Origin: Sclerodactyla briareus
Taxonomy: Eukaryota > Echinodermata > Holothuroidea > Dendrochirotida > Sclerodactylidae
Length of the DNA: 64,000 nucleotides
Assembly: GCA_026419785.1 (NCBI GenBank)
Contig: JAODTK010004387.1
Location: 186,001 to 250,000, forward strand
Reading direction: 5' to 3'
Shown here: positions 22,250 through 34,880 of the stretch, in pieces
Layout of the letters: each line of letters begins with the position of its first letter
How positions within the stretch are numbered: position 1 is the first letter of the stretch
Notes under the pieces: generated by a model
Told to the model about the DNA's origin: nothing
Database searches by the model: none
Seen by the model: the letters and a program-made list of their open reading frames with translations, nothing else
Made by a program: the position numbers and the translations under genes

Positions 22250-22930
22250 CTACATGCAGTTCGCCTAACGAATAAACTTTCCAGTACAACATCCTCTAAA
22301 AAATATTTTGTTGGCCAAGATGCATGTTAAAACGTCAGTTTAACACATTCCAGTGTTTTGGGCTGTCTGGACTTTTCCTCCCACATGTGCATTTTCCTTG
22401 AGATAGCTTGTGATGGGTGTATCGTAGTTACATTAGGTTAATTTCACATTATGGTTTGTCTCAACAAGACGAAGCTTGTCATGACAAAAATTACCTCCCA
22501 ATGTCACAAGGTCAAAAGGTAAACGAGTTCAAGGTCAAATGAGGTCAAAGTAGTCCCCAATGTAGTTCGCCCCTACGAACAAACTTTCCATTAGGCAAAA
22601 TCCCTCTAAAAAAGGTTCGTTGCCAAGAATGATATAAGGATTGTCCGATGGTGACCTAATGACCTTGACCTAACACCAAAAATGATGGTGTTCCTCCTCA
22701 CCCATACGTGCAACCCACATACAATATTTGAACTTGATCATGCTTCGTTCGTTAGATATCGTGCTGACAAGCTTTTTTAACTTTGCCCTCTTCTGACCTT
22801 GAATGCCCTTGAACTGCACCAAAAAACAATAGGGTCCTCCTCTCTCAGGCCAAAACCCCCCCAACGTACTTATTTTAACTTCATACTGCTTGTGTTCTTT
22901 AATATCGTGCTCGCAAGGGGTGTCACACAC
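22250..22930. repeat. TGACCT-rich tandem repeat array
   Basis: Two repeat periods are visible. A roughly 307-base unit starts at 22254 and 22561, sharing AGTTCGCC and then AAACTTTCCA. A roughly 141-base unit starts at 22671 and 22812, sharing a CACCAAAAA word and a CCTCCTC word, and later ATATCGTGCT. AGGTCA or TGACCT half-sites occur repeatedly, including TCAAGGTCA at 22529-22537, which is an extended monomeric nuclear-receptor site. Such TGACCT-rich repeats are abundant in several marine invertebrates as I recall. No coding content. Confidence 0.65.
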
Positions 22931-23234
22931 AGCCACACACAGCCACCTACACCCACAACACGACGCACCCAACACAACACACATACGCACGGTGCGTACT
23001 GCATTATCCTTTTGCCCTTCCGCAAGGAATCAAAATGCATAAACAAGTCATTCGCTCGTGTTCTTCTAGCAAAGATAATCATATTCGACATTCGACGCGT
23101 GAGCTCTGGACGCTTGAATGAAAAGCCAACCCGGAGCTCGAAAATATGCCTAGCAGTATGACCATACTGAATGGGAGCATCAATAGCGGATTGCTGACAG
23201 TCACGAATCATGACCGGGGGGTACACATCTTTTG

Positions 23235-23401
23235 GTACACTTATTATTAATATTATGAGTATTATTATTATTATTATATTCATTATGATTATGATTATTA
23301 TTATTATTATTACTTATTATTATATTATTATTTCTATTTTTATTTTTAGTTTGATTATATTGTTATTATTATTATCGCATTTTTATTATTATTATTTTAT
23401 G
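23235..23401 (+). repeat. Imperfect ATT microsatellite
   Basis: About 165 bases of ATT and closely related triplets with interruptions. ATT arrays end several forward LINE copies in this window, so this may be a LINE tail, but no coding remnant precedes it. Confidence 0.85.
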
Positions 23402-24135
23402 CCCCGGCAGCAACGATCCGAAAGCACGATGGGACAAAAAGAGGAACAAGAACAGCGCACTTCGCTGAAAGCAATGTAAAACAGGTAGGTTTTTGAAAAC
23501 ATTGAACCTGTTGGTACGTTTCAATCTTACTAAGTCATTCTACTCACCTGCGACCGAGAATGCCCTATCGCCGATATCAACTGTGCCTCTTTCAGGTCTT
23601 GATATCACAAAAGGAGGGCACCGTTAGAAGTCCTAAAAGGGTATACCCCGGAAAAGGCCTCACGTGGAAGTCCTTAACTAGTCGGTTGGCGTCAGACTAT
23701 GACGCTCAATCGAAGAAGATTAATCGGAACAGAATTCTGACCCGACTGGGAGACCGTGAAGTCCTTAAGACAAACAACTACTACTGACCTTCTTCCTGTT
23801 CAAAAATAGTGGGCAACAGCGGTCTGGACCTAATGGTTAGTCAGGAGGAGCCTGGTAAACAACAGGGTTTACAACTGTGATCAAAGATTGTACGACCTGC
23901 ACTAGACCAGTTTGTTCGAGTGAGACCCTATAATCTGATGCGATATAGGGTACCGTTAGCATGGCTTTTTCACATTCTCAGTAATTTGCAATTAGATAGA
24001 AGGGTTAAAGTAGGGTATCTAATACACAACTCGACGGTAACAGAAATGTGCAGGTGGGTAAACCGCCGACGTGTATATCCCCGCAGGAAATCGCCTTTTA
24101 GACCTCGATCGTTTAGAGAAAGGAATAAAAAATTA
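23402..24135. other. Open frames of unknown nature
   Basis: Forward open frames 23560-23787 and 23920-24156 are basic (many Arg and Lys) and show no recognisable domain. The region lies between an ATT array and a tandem repeat, so it is probably decayed repeat DNA. Confidence 0.3.
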
Positions 24136-24490
24136 TATCGATGTGACCTCCAGTGACTTTGAAATGAGTTCTACCGTTGATCAGGGCCAACTGAGTACAA
24201 ATCCACCAAGTTTGTTCAATCCGACAAAGTTAGGAAACCCCCCCCCCAAAAATTAAAAATACAAATTTGACCTCTGGGACCTTCAATCACCGTAATGTTT
24301 TCGCCGACAGACTTTTGTTCCCACCCACCGGTTCGTGTAAATCGGACTAACTCTGTAGTTTCGCAAAGAACACAATTTGACCTCCGTGACCTTGAAAGCA
24401 CCGTCATGGTATTTCGGGACGAACTTTGTCGCCACCCACTAAATTTTGTGTTAATTGGACTAACCCTATATTCTCGTGTAAAACTTGTGA
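24136..24490. repeat. Three-unit TGACCT tandem repeat, about 110 bp period
   Basis: Units begin with TGACCTC at 24144, 24268 and 24378. The two later units align throughout their 110 bases, sharing a CACCG word, TTTCG, CCCACC and a GGACTAAC word. The first unit is longer and more diverged. The family is distinct from the array at 22.3 kb but carries the same TGACCT half-site. Confidence 0.7.
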
Positions 24491-24590
24491 AACAGAGGGC
24501 ATGCAGTCATTCGTAAGGCCCACTTTCGACTCATCCACATCCGAGATTTCACTTACAGGTCTGTGTAGCAATTTCGTGTGGGCCAATCGG

Positions 24591-24639
24591 ATAGATAGAT
24601 AGATAGTTAGATAGATAATAGATAGATAGTAGATAGAAT

Positions 24640-24673
<34 letters not shown>

Positions 24674-24674
24674 G
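24591..24674 (+). repeat. GATA microsatellite
   Basis: About twenty ATAG units with a few interruptions. It lies just beyond the 3' end of the reverse-strand LINE at 24828-26745, so it is likely that element's tail (TATC on the element's sense strand) extended by slippage. Confidence 0.9.
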
Positions 24675-24827
24675 GTATGGCTAAGTAGATAGATATTGCA
24701 TTGTCTGGTTGAATAAGAACAATATCCACTAAATATCTTGACACTTGTAAAATGAAATCTAAAGACGTTCGGAATCTTAAAAAATGGAAAAGATCAGTCT
24801 TAATTTCATTTGAGGAAGTATAGCGCG

Positions 24828-26745
24828 TTAATTAACGTGAATGGGCACATTATAATCCTGCGGCAGTGGATAAAACTGTCCATGAGTCTCTGAGATCCTC
24901 CAAAAGTTTTCAGTCAGTCTTACACTGGAGGCAGAACTGGAGTACTTTGTGGCTTCCGTGGGAAACATCTTTTCCAGAACAGCTGGTGCGTTGTAATGCC
25001 CGGTCCTGGTAGTGTGAATGGAGTGACGGCAAGGAGAAGACAACATTAGACGTTCTGAAGCTCTTATGGCAGATTGTATTCCTAATGTCATTCTGAGTAG
25101 TGCAATCAAACCAAGCTAACATATTCTAGTTGAGAACGCTTTCAATGAGATACATGAAATTCACTAGAATTGGCTCTGGTGGCCCCCATATATTTGTGTG
25201 CTCTTAGGAAGAACAATCGGTGGCGTCCTTGCTTCAGGATCGCATTTGTTATTTGGTTTTCGACCTGTTCAACCACAGTATCATTACTATTGAGAGGGTC
25301 CTTGGGATTCTGATTTCGCTTGAAAAGTCCACCACAGGTTCTGTGGTGTTTTGTGCACGTCAGGTTCAGGTTATCATTGCTGCATTCACCATTCCACCAG
25401 TCTGTTCACTTCATCGCGGTGAGCCACTCGTCAGCTTTCGTTGTTGATATAATCATGTCACGGTGGTGACGTCGGAAAATTTGATCATACGAGTCTCCTG
25501 GTTGGCGCTACTTCAGTCATAGGTAAAGAGTGTGCAGTACAAAGTGGGCATGACAAATCCCTGTGGGGTGCCCGTACTACGAAAAAAGAGCGTTGGAGTA
25601 TTGGTACGTACTCGAAGCATTTGTCTTCGGTTTAAGGAGAAAAGTTCATAATCCAATCGCAAATAGAGGCAGGAAAATGAGGATGATTCAGCAGTTTGCA
25701 GCCGGGAAGGAACAATGGTAATTGAAAGCAGAACTACAGTTCAACGAAGAGGAACGGGCAAATGAACGTTCCTTCCTAAGGGAACCCGATGTTTTCACTT
25801 TCATCCATTAAAAATGGCCATCGTCTAACGTACTTTTTGGACGATAGCCAATTGCATTTGGTCTGTTTTTCAGTTAGCTGGTGAGCGGGGTTTTTTCAAA
25901 AAATTGAAGAATGAATCGTTCAAATGTTTTGCCCCTGGTGCCGATGTGAGAACTGCGAGTTCGATAGTCAGTCAACAGATGTTCTTTCTTGGAATCGGAA
26001 TTACTAGGCGTCCTTGAACGACCTTGGTACCGTACATGATTGTAGCGACCAATTAAAGATAGACGAGTATACATACGCGATTCGAAATCGCCACAGATCT
26101 CTAATATTTTCGGAGTCCATCCGTCAGGCCCGACCGCTCCACGCACGTTCAATCACTGAAGTTTCCGTTGCCACTGATGACTCATCGATAACAAAATGCG
26201 AGGAAATTTTCGTAGGTGCACTTGAGAGATTAGTTGATCGATGTTGTTCTTCCTCGTCCAACCTTGCATGAAACTCTTTAGCTCTTCTGGTAGTGTATTG
26301 TCTCCATTGACGGTCGCCCCATTCCTGCCTCGTGTTGCGTGATCAATCCGATATTGTCCCACACCTCTCGCGAAAACTGCGTTCGATACATTACCTTTGT
26401 GCGCTCTTTGCGTTCTTGATGGCCTCTTGAGATCGTTCAGCTGGCGAAACTGAGTTGAGGATCAGTTGCTCTCGACCTATATACTCTGTCTTTCGCTTTT
26501 CGATTTTGTCTCTAATGGACTTGTCGCACCGCGGTTTGTTGTTTTCGGTTTTTTCGGTGACAATCTTTTCAGGGGTACGGAGGTCCTGACAAAATTTTAT
26601 ATATTGCGTTACGGTGTCTGTGAATAAGGTATGCAGGTCATTTCCGTCCCTGAAAATATCTCAGTCCGTAATGTCGAACAGCTTGTAGCGTATCCTTGCT
26701 ACCTGGGCGTGCAAGTAATTGAGATTTAACGACCTCTTACTTCTA
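24828..26745 (-). mobile_element. Rex1/L2-like LINE, linker through RT to C-terminus
   Basis: From 26740 downwards the linker is recognisable, with an ENNKPRCDK-like stretch near 26540. Next come a GPDGWTPKILEICGD block (about 26110), an NDYRP-like stretch decayed to LTDYRT, and FERFILQF (25900). The GTPQG motif follows at about 25560. The catalytic box then appears as FSDVTTVT near 25455, where the second Asp of the usual FADD has become Val. LVEWCNDN-type and C-terminal blocks end near 24830. Frames are broken repeatedly. The endonuclease is absent, a typical 5' truncation. The clade call rests on motif style. Confidence 0.8.
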
Positions 26746-27963
26746 TTCTTCGAATGGCTAATTTGAACGAACTAGACCTACCTCTGTATTCGAGGCTGTG
26801 GAGATTTAATGGCTAACAGAGAGGGACATGTTTACTGAATTCTAAGCGCTCGAACAAATAAAACGTCTGATCGATCGTGTTTTTGTCAAGCATGTAAATC
26901 CAAGCGGAGACAACGAGTAAGCAAGTAATAGTTATTTTTCGCATCAATTTGATAGTCAGAGTGGATATTTAATGCGAGTTTACCAGCAGCCACGCTACCT
27001 ATAGGTGATGCTCACACACTGAAATTTACTTTTATCAAGTACTTCGAATGTTTATTTGTTGATAGTAATACCGATACCACTGTACAGAGCTCTACTGAGA
27101 GTAAAATATGTTAAAAGAGATATTGTGGAGAGAGATAATGGCCTATGATTTGTTGACCTACCTCTATCTGACATCATATGGTTTGGTTTTGTTTCTTTCT
27201 GCCTATCGGCGGAGTCGTTGATGACACTTGACCTAAATATTGAGCTAACCACACGCCCTAGACTAACCAAGATCAGTGTTCCATAGCACACCCTGAGATT
27301 CTCGCTGAAAACGATCAACTAACCGCAACTACATATTAAAATGTTCTCGTCGAATGGAAAAGAAAGTTCTCTCATCAACTATTATTAACACATACCGTCA
27401 TATAGTTCGCGTTTTAGCGCGCCGTTCCCTTCCGGACTTTACGTATCTAGGTTAGGTCTATTGAAGAGCAGTCCCGTGGTAAACAGCCGGAGAATGCGAT
27501 GAGTTGGGCACACATCCAGATTTGCTCATCGTCACGCCGTATTAAAGAAAACCTTAGGTTGATGATCTTCAGTCAGAGTGGCGTACAAAAGACTATCAAA
27601 GCCCACCTCCAACAAGGCGTTTCGTGATTGGCTCGTATTTTATAGCATCGGCTGTTGTTTTCGTAGTTAGAATTTGGGTTGGTTTATTCGAATGAGGAAG
27701 ACCCACTTTTGCTGTCTCATCGATCATATGGAAGACAGTGTTCTTATCCAGACAACATAAATCCTCTCATAAATAGAGCCACGAAACCTAAGTGTATTCT
27801 ATTCTTTTGAAACCAATACAATAACACAAAAAAGGAGGTTATTTGGGAATATGTTATGTCGTTGCCTCTATAAATATAACGCTGGGCCACTACCTCAACG
27901 CAAAGGAGGAGAACACGGCCTATCTCCTATCTATCGTGCACATGTACTCTGACAATACCCTGT

Positions 27964-28040
27964 CAAGCCAACAGTAGGCCAACAGTACGCCAACGTAGTA
28001 GACCAACTTTGTTTGCCTACTATGCTGTAGGCCAACAGTA
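27964..28040 (+). repeat. Degenerate GCCAAC short repeats
   Basis: The word GCCAACAGTA or a variant appears about five times at irregular 10-40 base spacing, including AGGCCAACAGTACG at both ends. Probably an ancient local duplication. Confidence 0.6.
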
Positions 28041-28421
28041 CGTGTACAAGTGTTCAATGGCATGTAACCCTAATGAATTGTCATCATTAACAGTAATACA
28101 GACATGTGACGTACACAAGGGACTAATCCACAACAGGATACCCTCCACAGGCAACTATTTAATCCTACAGCCCCCACTTGTCTGACTTGTTCCTACATTC
28201 AGTTGATAAGAATGTGAACAAGGGAATGAGTCCGCTATCAAGCAAGGTTTCTGCTCCCCGTTTTTTAGTACTTATCCTACTTGTAATTTGCATCATAAGT
28301 ATAGAAGAGATAGATTTCGTTCCATTAAGTCCTGAATTGTTGTCGAACGGAGCATCGTCTTCTCCGAAAATGGAAGAACCCTGAGGATACATTTCGAGCT
28401 GGGAAAATCCTCTCTGAACAG

Positions 28422-28443
28422 TGAACACTGAGAACAGTGTTCA
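28422..28443. repeat. Small hairpin, 9-bp arms
   Basis: TGAACACTG and CAGTGTTCA flank a 4-base loop. It is isolated, with no function suggested. Confidence 0.6.
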
Positions 28444-31400
28444 AAAATTGTTTGGAAGTTCAATAATTGACTTTTTTCAGACACTTTTTGAAGTTTGCTC
28501 TAAATCGACCTGTCAAATTCCCACTTCTCCGATACAGAATGAGGCATAGATACATTTTTTTTAGTTGTGAGGAGTATTGGCGCCTAGCAATGTATACGTG
28601 TACATACGGACCTTTTGAATGACAAAATTGCAGCAAGAATTGCAACGTTTCTGCTCGATTCGTCATCCAATTTTCTCGCAAGACATAATTGTTGTTCCGG
28701 ACGGTGTTTAGTACTGGAGATATAACCGGGTACAATACACTTCAAACAATTAACGGTACGTCATATAGGACGTGGTATTTATGCATGCGAACAAGAACAT
28801 ACAGTCAAAAAAATATGCTATGTGATGGGAATAAGCAGAATTCATAGAGATTCTAGAGTAAATTTATTCAGGTCGAATTAGTGATGCGCGGCAGATATTA
28901 GTGGTAATATTGTCGAAGCTGTATGGTATGAAAAATTCGGATATCTCCTCCTCAGTCCCGTGATAGTTGGTATGGGTAACGTTGAACTCGTCCTTGTCTT
29001 TCCAAAATAATGCCCCTACCCCCGAATTCCACCTATTCTAGAGCTAAATTTTGGGTTCATCATCATTCCAATTATTTTTTCCCATAACCTCTATACCAGC
29101 TTATGCGGACATGAGTATAAGTGAGTGATCGCGTGAAAGTATGCCAAAATCATTTCAGTTCCCACTGCACCATGTACCACGCCCCAACTGTGGATGTTTG
29201 CATGAATGTCCACGGTATTATGTAGTAAGAGGCGACTATAGAGACGGATTGAGAACTTGGGGGCACTAATAAACCATGAATGTGCTGATATGTCGTTATC
29301 CGTCACCTGAATATACACCTTCACGCACTACTTCCATCGAGCTCCGATGAGCATGTAGTCCTAAATAGTGCTTAGAGTTAGATGGAACGTGAAATGAAAC
29401 TTGAGTGGGATTCAATTTTAATTTGAAAGGATTTCAAGAACGTCAAAGGGCATCTTCGTTATGAAATTGCTCTAACAAGAATCGTGAAGTGGTCCATGTT
29501 AATTTTGGGCGCGTTGACAACCAAGACCACTGTATGTTCCCGTGGTACACGTCTAGAGATCACATAGTTGATAGTGAAGCGAGAGAAGATACTGTCGACC
29601 TAACACTTACGTACGGATCACATTAAGACATAAAAAATATAAACACGGAAGAACGCCCCACTGACGCTTTTGCCCAGTGAAGCTTGACGAAAAATGAGGG
29701 CGCTGCTCTGGTTATACGTCAAATACAAAAAACAAGACACAGACACAGTAGGATGGGATACGGAGTGGACAATTTACGAAGCTGCAGGCAAAACCAGCGA
29801 AATGGCGTACCTTGCGCCGGCCCATGGCGAAAAAAAAAAACTGCCAAAAATTAGATAAGTGTTAATTTTCATACTCAGGTAGGTATTTCTGTCAAACACG
29901 GAAAATAGCTCTAATAGTGAACGAAAAGGACCCAGAATATTAACGTCGTCTGCTATCCCAATTAGCCAAAAGGTTTATCTTTCACTAAATACTACTGCGC
30001 CCACTACTACTTAGCAATAGCAATAGAGTTATATACGTACGGCTCGCTCGGAGGACATATAGTTCCAATTATATTCTTCAGAAATAAATACCTCGCTAGA
30101 TTGCCAATGCAATTTCTCGAGGAACCAAACGATTCTAGTTAGAACTTTCGACAGCGCAAGTCAGGCATGTTGGTAACAGATTTCCCACAAACTACCAGCA
30201 CAGGTGAAAAGGGCGTGTCGAAACCCCCCACCTCAATCACCTAAATTTGAGTTCTAGCGTTACGTTCAAGGAGTTTGAGGGATCTATGACATCACAGGGG
30301 AACAATTCGAGGGCTGCACATGGACTCTGCACAGTGAATGCTGTTTTTTGCGGCACGATGAAAGCAATACAAAACTTTACGTTTTAACTTGGAAGGGATT
30401 GAGTGTCTTCTTTAATATTTTAGAAGGATTTAATCGGAGTTGTAAGTTTTCAATCACATTCTGTGGATCCTGTGATGTCACGAGGCAATTTTGTAATACC
30501 TGATTGCACCTCATCAACCGTCCACTCGAATAGGGTTAAATTTGGTGTAGAGGTTTGGCTGCCATGAATATTCAATGATGGTGATAACCTAAAGTCAAGT
30601 CATATTTACATTACCATTGGCCTTCAGAAATGGACCTAGGCCCTATTATCCAACTGAGTGAGTAATCTGATCCTAATGCCTTCCTGGAGTTGCCAGTCCA
30701 ACCCAAGTCCCCACATCCTCAATTGCTATGCTCTGACATCATCCCATGCTGCGCCTATCGGCAATCAGGACATGATATAGACAAAATAAACTCACCAAAG
30801 CATCTTTCAATTGCTCAGCCTCCTCCGGACAAATGTCTGCGCCTGACCCACCTGATTCCCGAGATACCCCGAGCGGTACCAATTGGGTTATCCTGGCAGC
30901 AAGCCCTAACCCACTGTCACTCGTGCATGATCGACAGAAGTTAGGATTCCAGTAATCACAAGGGAACAATGGTGTACCATGAATAAGCTTGTTTTTGACT
31001 GCTTCAGTGATCACTCATCATACTGGCACGACCACCAGGCGATCACTTAAAAACTGTCCAAGTGATTCTGGGCATTTACAATGCGGTTCACATCGCAATG
31101 AGCGACTAAGACACTGAACGACTCATGATACAACAGATTTGTGGGAAATTACAACCAAACCAGTCTATTTGCAAGTCATGAGAGGCAAGTTAAGCGGGAA
31201 AACTGAGCAGGCCACCTCACGAACAATCAATGGACAGATCCTGTTCCTTATAAGTGAGCAGAGAATAGTGGCGTTTCCTCGGATGCTTGGGACTCTCCAG
31301 CACTTTCCAAATCTAATTGCACACGTACTATTCTGTCCTGTTACGAGTTGCTGTTATAGGACCACTGAGACGCTATAGCAGTGACAACATGAACATGTGA

Positions 31401-33289
31401 AAGTACATACTATGGACGCAATTCCAATGAGGAGTGCTAGGCCAGGTACACTATCTTCACCACTTTTTAAAAAACATCCTGTGATTGTATGGGCATTAGG
31501 CTAACGGTAGCCAAGTAACGATCGTCCACGGTCATGGTGCTTGTGAATGCAAAATTCACCTCTGTGGTAAATATTATAAAATGTAGTTTAGTCATATGGT
31601 CCCAATTATTTATTCAGTCATGTTGACTTACTTGACATGCATCTCGAATGATTCTCATTCAGACTCAGTGATATCAATTGAGACAATTTTCCTGAGTTGC
31701 TGCTGCGATCACTGAAAAGCGCAAATGGAAGTACTATGACTATGTTCATAATGTAAGCATAGCCATAGGCTTAGCTAGCTGGCATATTCCTATGCAAGCT
31801 GTTTGTGGAGAACTAAAAATGCACTTGGGAGTATAGTCCAACAGTGGCCGAGGCCATGCATCGACCCAGCCCACTTGTTAACCGGAGTCCCTATCTTAGG
31901 CCCAACTTATTATTTGATAAGTTTTTGTACATCCAGGATGTTTTGGTCAGTGCAGCGGCTAACGACTAGTACAGAACCGACGAGCACAGAAGTAATACAG
32001 TACAACGAAATAGTATAGGCTAACCCTACTACTTTAATGAAAATGAATTTTGATTAGGCCTATACCTAGGCCCCCCTTTACATTGAGATCATATTGTTAC
32101 TTTTTTTCAGCAGTGTTACTCACTGGGCCTAGGCCTAGCAGCAAGTTCCTATCAAACCAGTCAACTGCAGAACATCCATAAACCCCAACCTAAGCTTGAC
32201 TGTTAGAACTGTGACTAACCCCTAGCCATGAAGGAAAAACAGAATTCACGATCGAATATAGCTACTAGTACAGTACACTCACGAGCAAACGTTTCAGGGC
32301 CAGACTCAAGCCCGACGTTCAAACTGCGAGTGATTTCACTACAAGCATTGCTAGTGCCAATGTGTTTACACGGCTACACAGCTGACTCTGTAGTATGCCG
32401 ATACTTGTTCCTTGATCTTAAAACACTTCTTCATATTCGTTCAAAATACCTTTCTGTGTAGAAATATGACTTTTCCAAAGCTATGATTTAGGTGTAATAT
32501 TTCATAGCATTTTACAGTCAGTTTTGCTTCGTGTTTTTCATGTGTTTCGGCCGAATGAAGTATTCAAATATGTTTTCGATTTGCTGCAGTGTGCTTCCAC
32601 TACGACAATCGACCAACTTCGCGTATTCTGACGTACCGAGCCAGGTGGGTTGACCTATAAGTAACAGCGCCTCACAATTTTTCTGTAACAGCGCTTGAGT
32701 GTTTGCTGCAATGTAGAGTCAGCCTTCTCCTTGTTTATTTCTATGCATAAGATACAAGTCCCTGAGATGCTAACCCTACGAATAACGAAGCAGTTGATAT
32801 GGCTGGTAGCCTTATTGGAGAATCGCCGATTGTTCACCCTATAATAGTCCTTCTCTTCGGATACTCCATGCAGTGGTAGACGGTTCACACCATTTTTCTC
32901 TCGGTGTGGTTGCAAGCGGACTGGATATTGTGGCGAAGACCATAAAAGGTTCAGCCGTGGCCGTCCCGATGTGATTTACGGTATTACGCATGTTACTACT
33001 GATATTTACATGAGGATACTGCAATTAACTTTGCATTATGACCACAAGATCTAATTCGAGAGATGGTCCGGCTGAGTACTAAATCTGCGTGATATGGAAT
33101 TCAGTGCTTGTAGGAATGCCAACTAAATAACTACCCAGCACAAAGCACTGTCGGCTGAACATCAGTAATTCTGGTCCATCTTTCGTCATAGTCACTTGAC
33201 TATTGCAACATTTTGTTAAATCGTATACCCTCCATTCATTGCGTAGTTTGCACGTCGGCAAAATTGCGCTGCACGTCTGGTTGTGAACT

Positions 33290-33722
33290 GCTATGACTTC
33301 AGACTTCATCTACTAGTATTCTGCACTCCCTACACTGGTTACCTATTGATTCATGCTCAGGTTTAAGAGACTACACGTACAATTTCTTGTATACAAGTGT
33401 CTCCATGATATGGCTCCTGCCTATTTAGCTCAGCTAATTCGACTTCCATGAATTCCCGTTGTGCTATGAGATCTAGTGATGGGTTAGATATCATGATCCC
33501 AGAACTCGGCTGAAAAAATATGGGAATCGGGCTTTCTCTGTGTGGGTTCTACCCTTTGGAACCCTTGCCGAAGTGTGTCAGGAGGTCTTCCTCGCTGGCT
33601 CAGTTTGAGTCCAGTCTCAAAACTCACTCCTTCGATTCTGCTTATGCGTACTTTATGCAGCGCCATTGAATATTACTTTGGTATATTTCGGGGTTGTATT
33701 AGTTAAGGTACTTATTATTACA
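33290..33722 (+). mobile_element. LINE 3' end (L2/CR1 type)
   Basis: The C-terminal block of ORF2 is recognisable across three frames: LHWLPI-like, CLHDMAPAYLAQLI, then SSDGLDIMIPRTRLKKYGN and LWNSLPKCVR with a final FESSLKTHSF. These conserved pieces close the ORF2 of L2/CR1-group LINEs. The trailing stretch ends in a short TTATTATTA run at about 33711-33719. Frameshifts separate the blocks, and only about the last 130 codons are present. Confidence 0.8.
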
Positions 33723-34094
33723 GTATCCAGGCCTGAACCATCTACACGGAGTTACGATATTTTTCGCAGCAGCCTTTCGGCATGCAGCGGATCATTTTCC
33801 CCAATGTTTTTACAATTGCATTTTCTTTCAGAGGATGGGACTTTAGTGAATTTTAAGGACTGTTCATCAGTCTGCTCGGAATCTTCCTTCGTGTAATAAC
33901 TTCGGACTGACGAATGTCTCCCTGGCAATTATATGGCTCAAGGTTACAAATTCAGACTTTTCCATACAAATTGTGATTTTACGAGGCAACATGTTTTCAT
34001 GAGTCTCTTTTTTCATATCCACATATCCTACAAATTTATCGAGGTGTGCCTTCTGTAGAAATTAAGCTTTCCATTTCTCCAGCAACCGCGTGCA

Positions 34095-34195
34095 ATATCT
34101 GCTGGTAGGCATAGCGTCCTTTATTGGTCACATGCGACGAATAAAAAGATCAGGCACATCGAATCAATTAATCAAAGGGGTATTAGGAAGGTCGT
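34095..34195 (+). repeat. Dispersed repeat C (pair with 57485-57585)
   Basis: Shares CACATGCGAC followed by an A-rich AAAAAGAT word, and then AATCAAAGGGG with the downstream GG-x-AAGG-x-x-G stretch, with 57485-57585 in the same orientation. The class is unidentified. Confidence 0.5.
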
Positions 34196-34349
34196 TAACT
34201 TGTTTGTAAGGCTATAAAAGGCTAATATTCTACCCAACTGAGTTTTATTACATTGTTGCAGAATAGCATTTGAAAAAAATGATATCCATTAACGATCAAA
34301 TGCACATCATGAAGTCATCGTTTCAACAGACCAGATAACATGCATTCAT

Positions 34350-34709
34350 ACTCGTATGTAGTGAACATACGTAATGGTTTGCACAATTGGCAGTGCCGTC
34401 GGCCTTCCCCTCGGGAGACTGAGTTCGATTCCAGGTCGGGTCATACCGAAGACTTTTAAAAAATGGTACCTGTTGCCTTCTCGCTGGGCGATCAGCACAA
34501 GGGATGGAGCAGGAAAAACGAGTGGTAGGCATTTTGCCGTCTGAGAGTGATTACCCCAGTTAAGGTACCGCCAAAGAGGCATTGCCTTATCCGTGTACCT
34601 AGTAAAGGATTCGCAGCTGACAAGAAAGTGCAGTATCCAGGTCTGCACCCTTGCTGGGCCTTGAATAGGATCGATCCTCTGCTCAGCAAGTATACCATAA
34701 AAAAAAAAT
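34350..34709 (+). repeat. tRNA-derived SINE, family A (best copy)
   Basis: The head has an A-box-like TTTGCACAATTGG and a good pol III B box GAGTTCGATTCCAG near 34420. The body has TCGGGTCATACCGAAGACTT, a TTGCCTTCTCGCTGGGCG block, CAGCACAAGGGATGGAGCAG and GAGTGATTACCCC. It finishes with TCAGCAAGTATACCAT and an A run at 34699-34708. SINEs of this kind are transcribed by RNA polymerase III and mobilised by a LINE. Head, body and A tail are all visible, so this is the reference copy for the family. Confidence 0.75.
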
Positions 34710-34880
34710 ACGATGTGCCTTTGCGCACTCGTCTGTTATATGATTATTTATTTTCATCTGTCATTCGATGTAATGCAGTGTGCATAGCGAAGCCCATGTT
34801 TTTGGACTTTGAGGTCAGGTGACTTGGTCAGGTCGAAATGAAATGAATGTGGATCGTCTGTATGAACTCCTCAACTCCTC

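Larger units (their letters stand above)
26746..33289. other. Gene-poor stretch, nothing firm
   Basis: About 6.5 kb in which I find no coding, tRNA or element match beyond small local repeats. GCCAACAGTA words are clustered at 27964-28040. TAGGCC-containing palindromic words recur near 30636, 32055-32072 and 32128-32140. Open frames such as 28460-28735 and 30739-31014 on the reverse strand are unrecognised. Introns of a large gene cannot be excluded. Confidence 0.4.

Noticed and set aside
22870-23283. Reverse-strand 137-codon frame
   Set aside because: It overlaps the TGACCT repeat and the ATT microsatellite and shows no domain.
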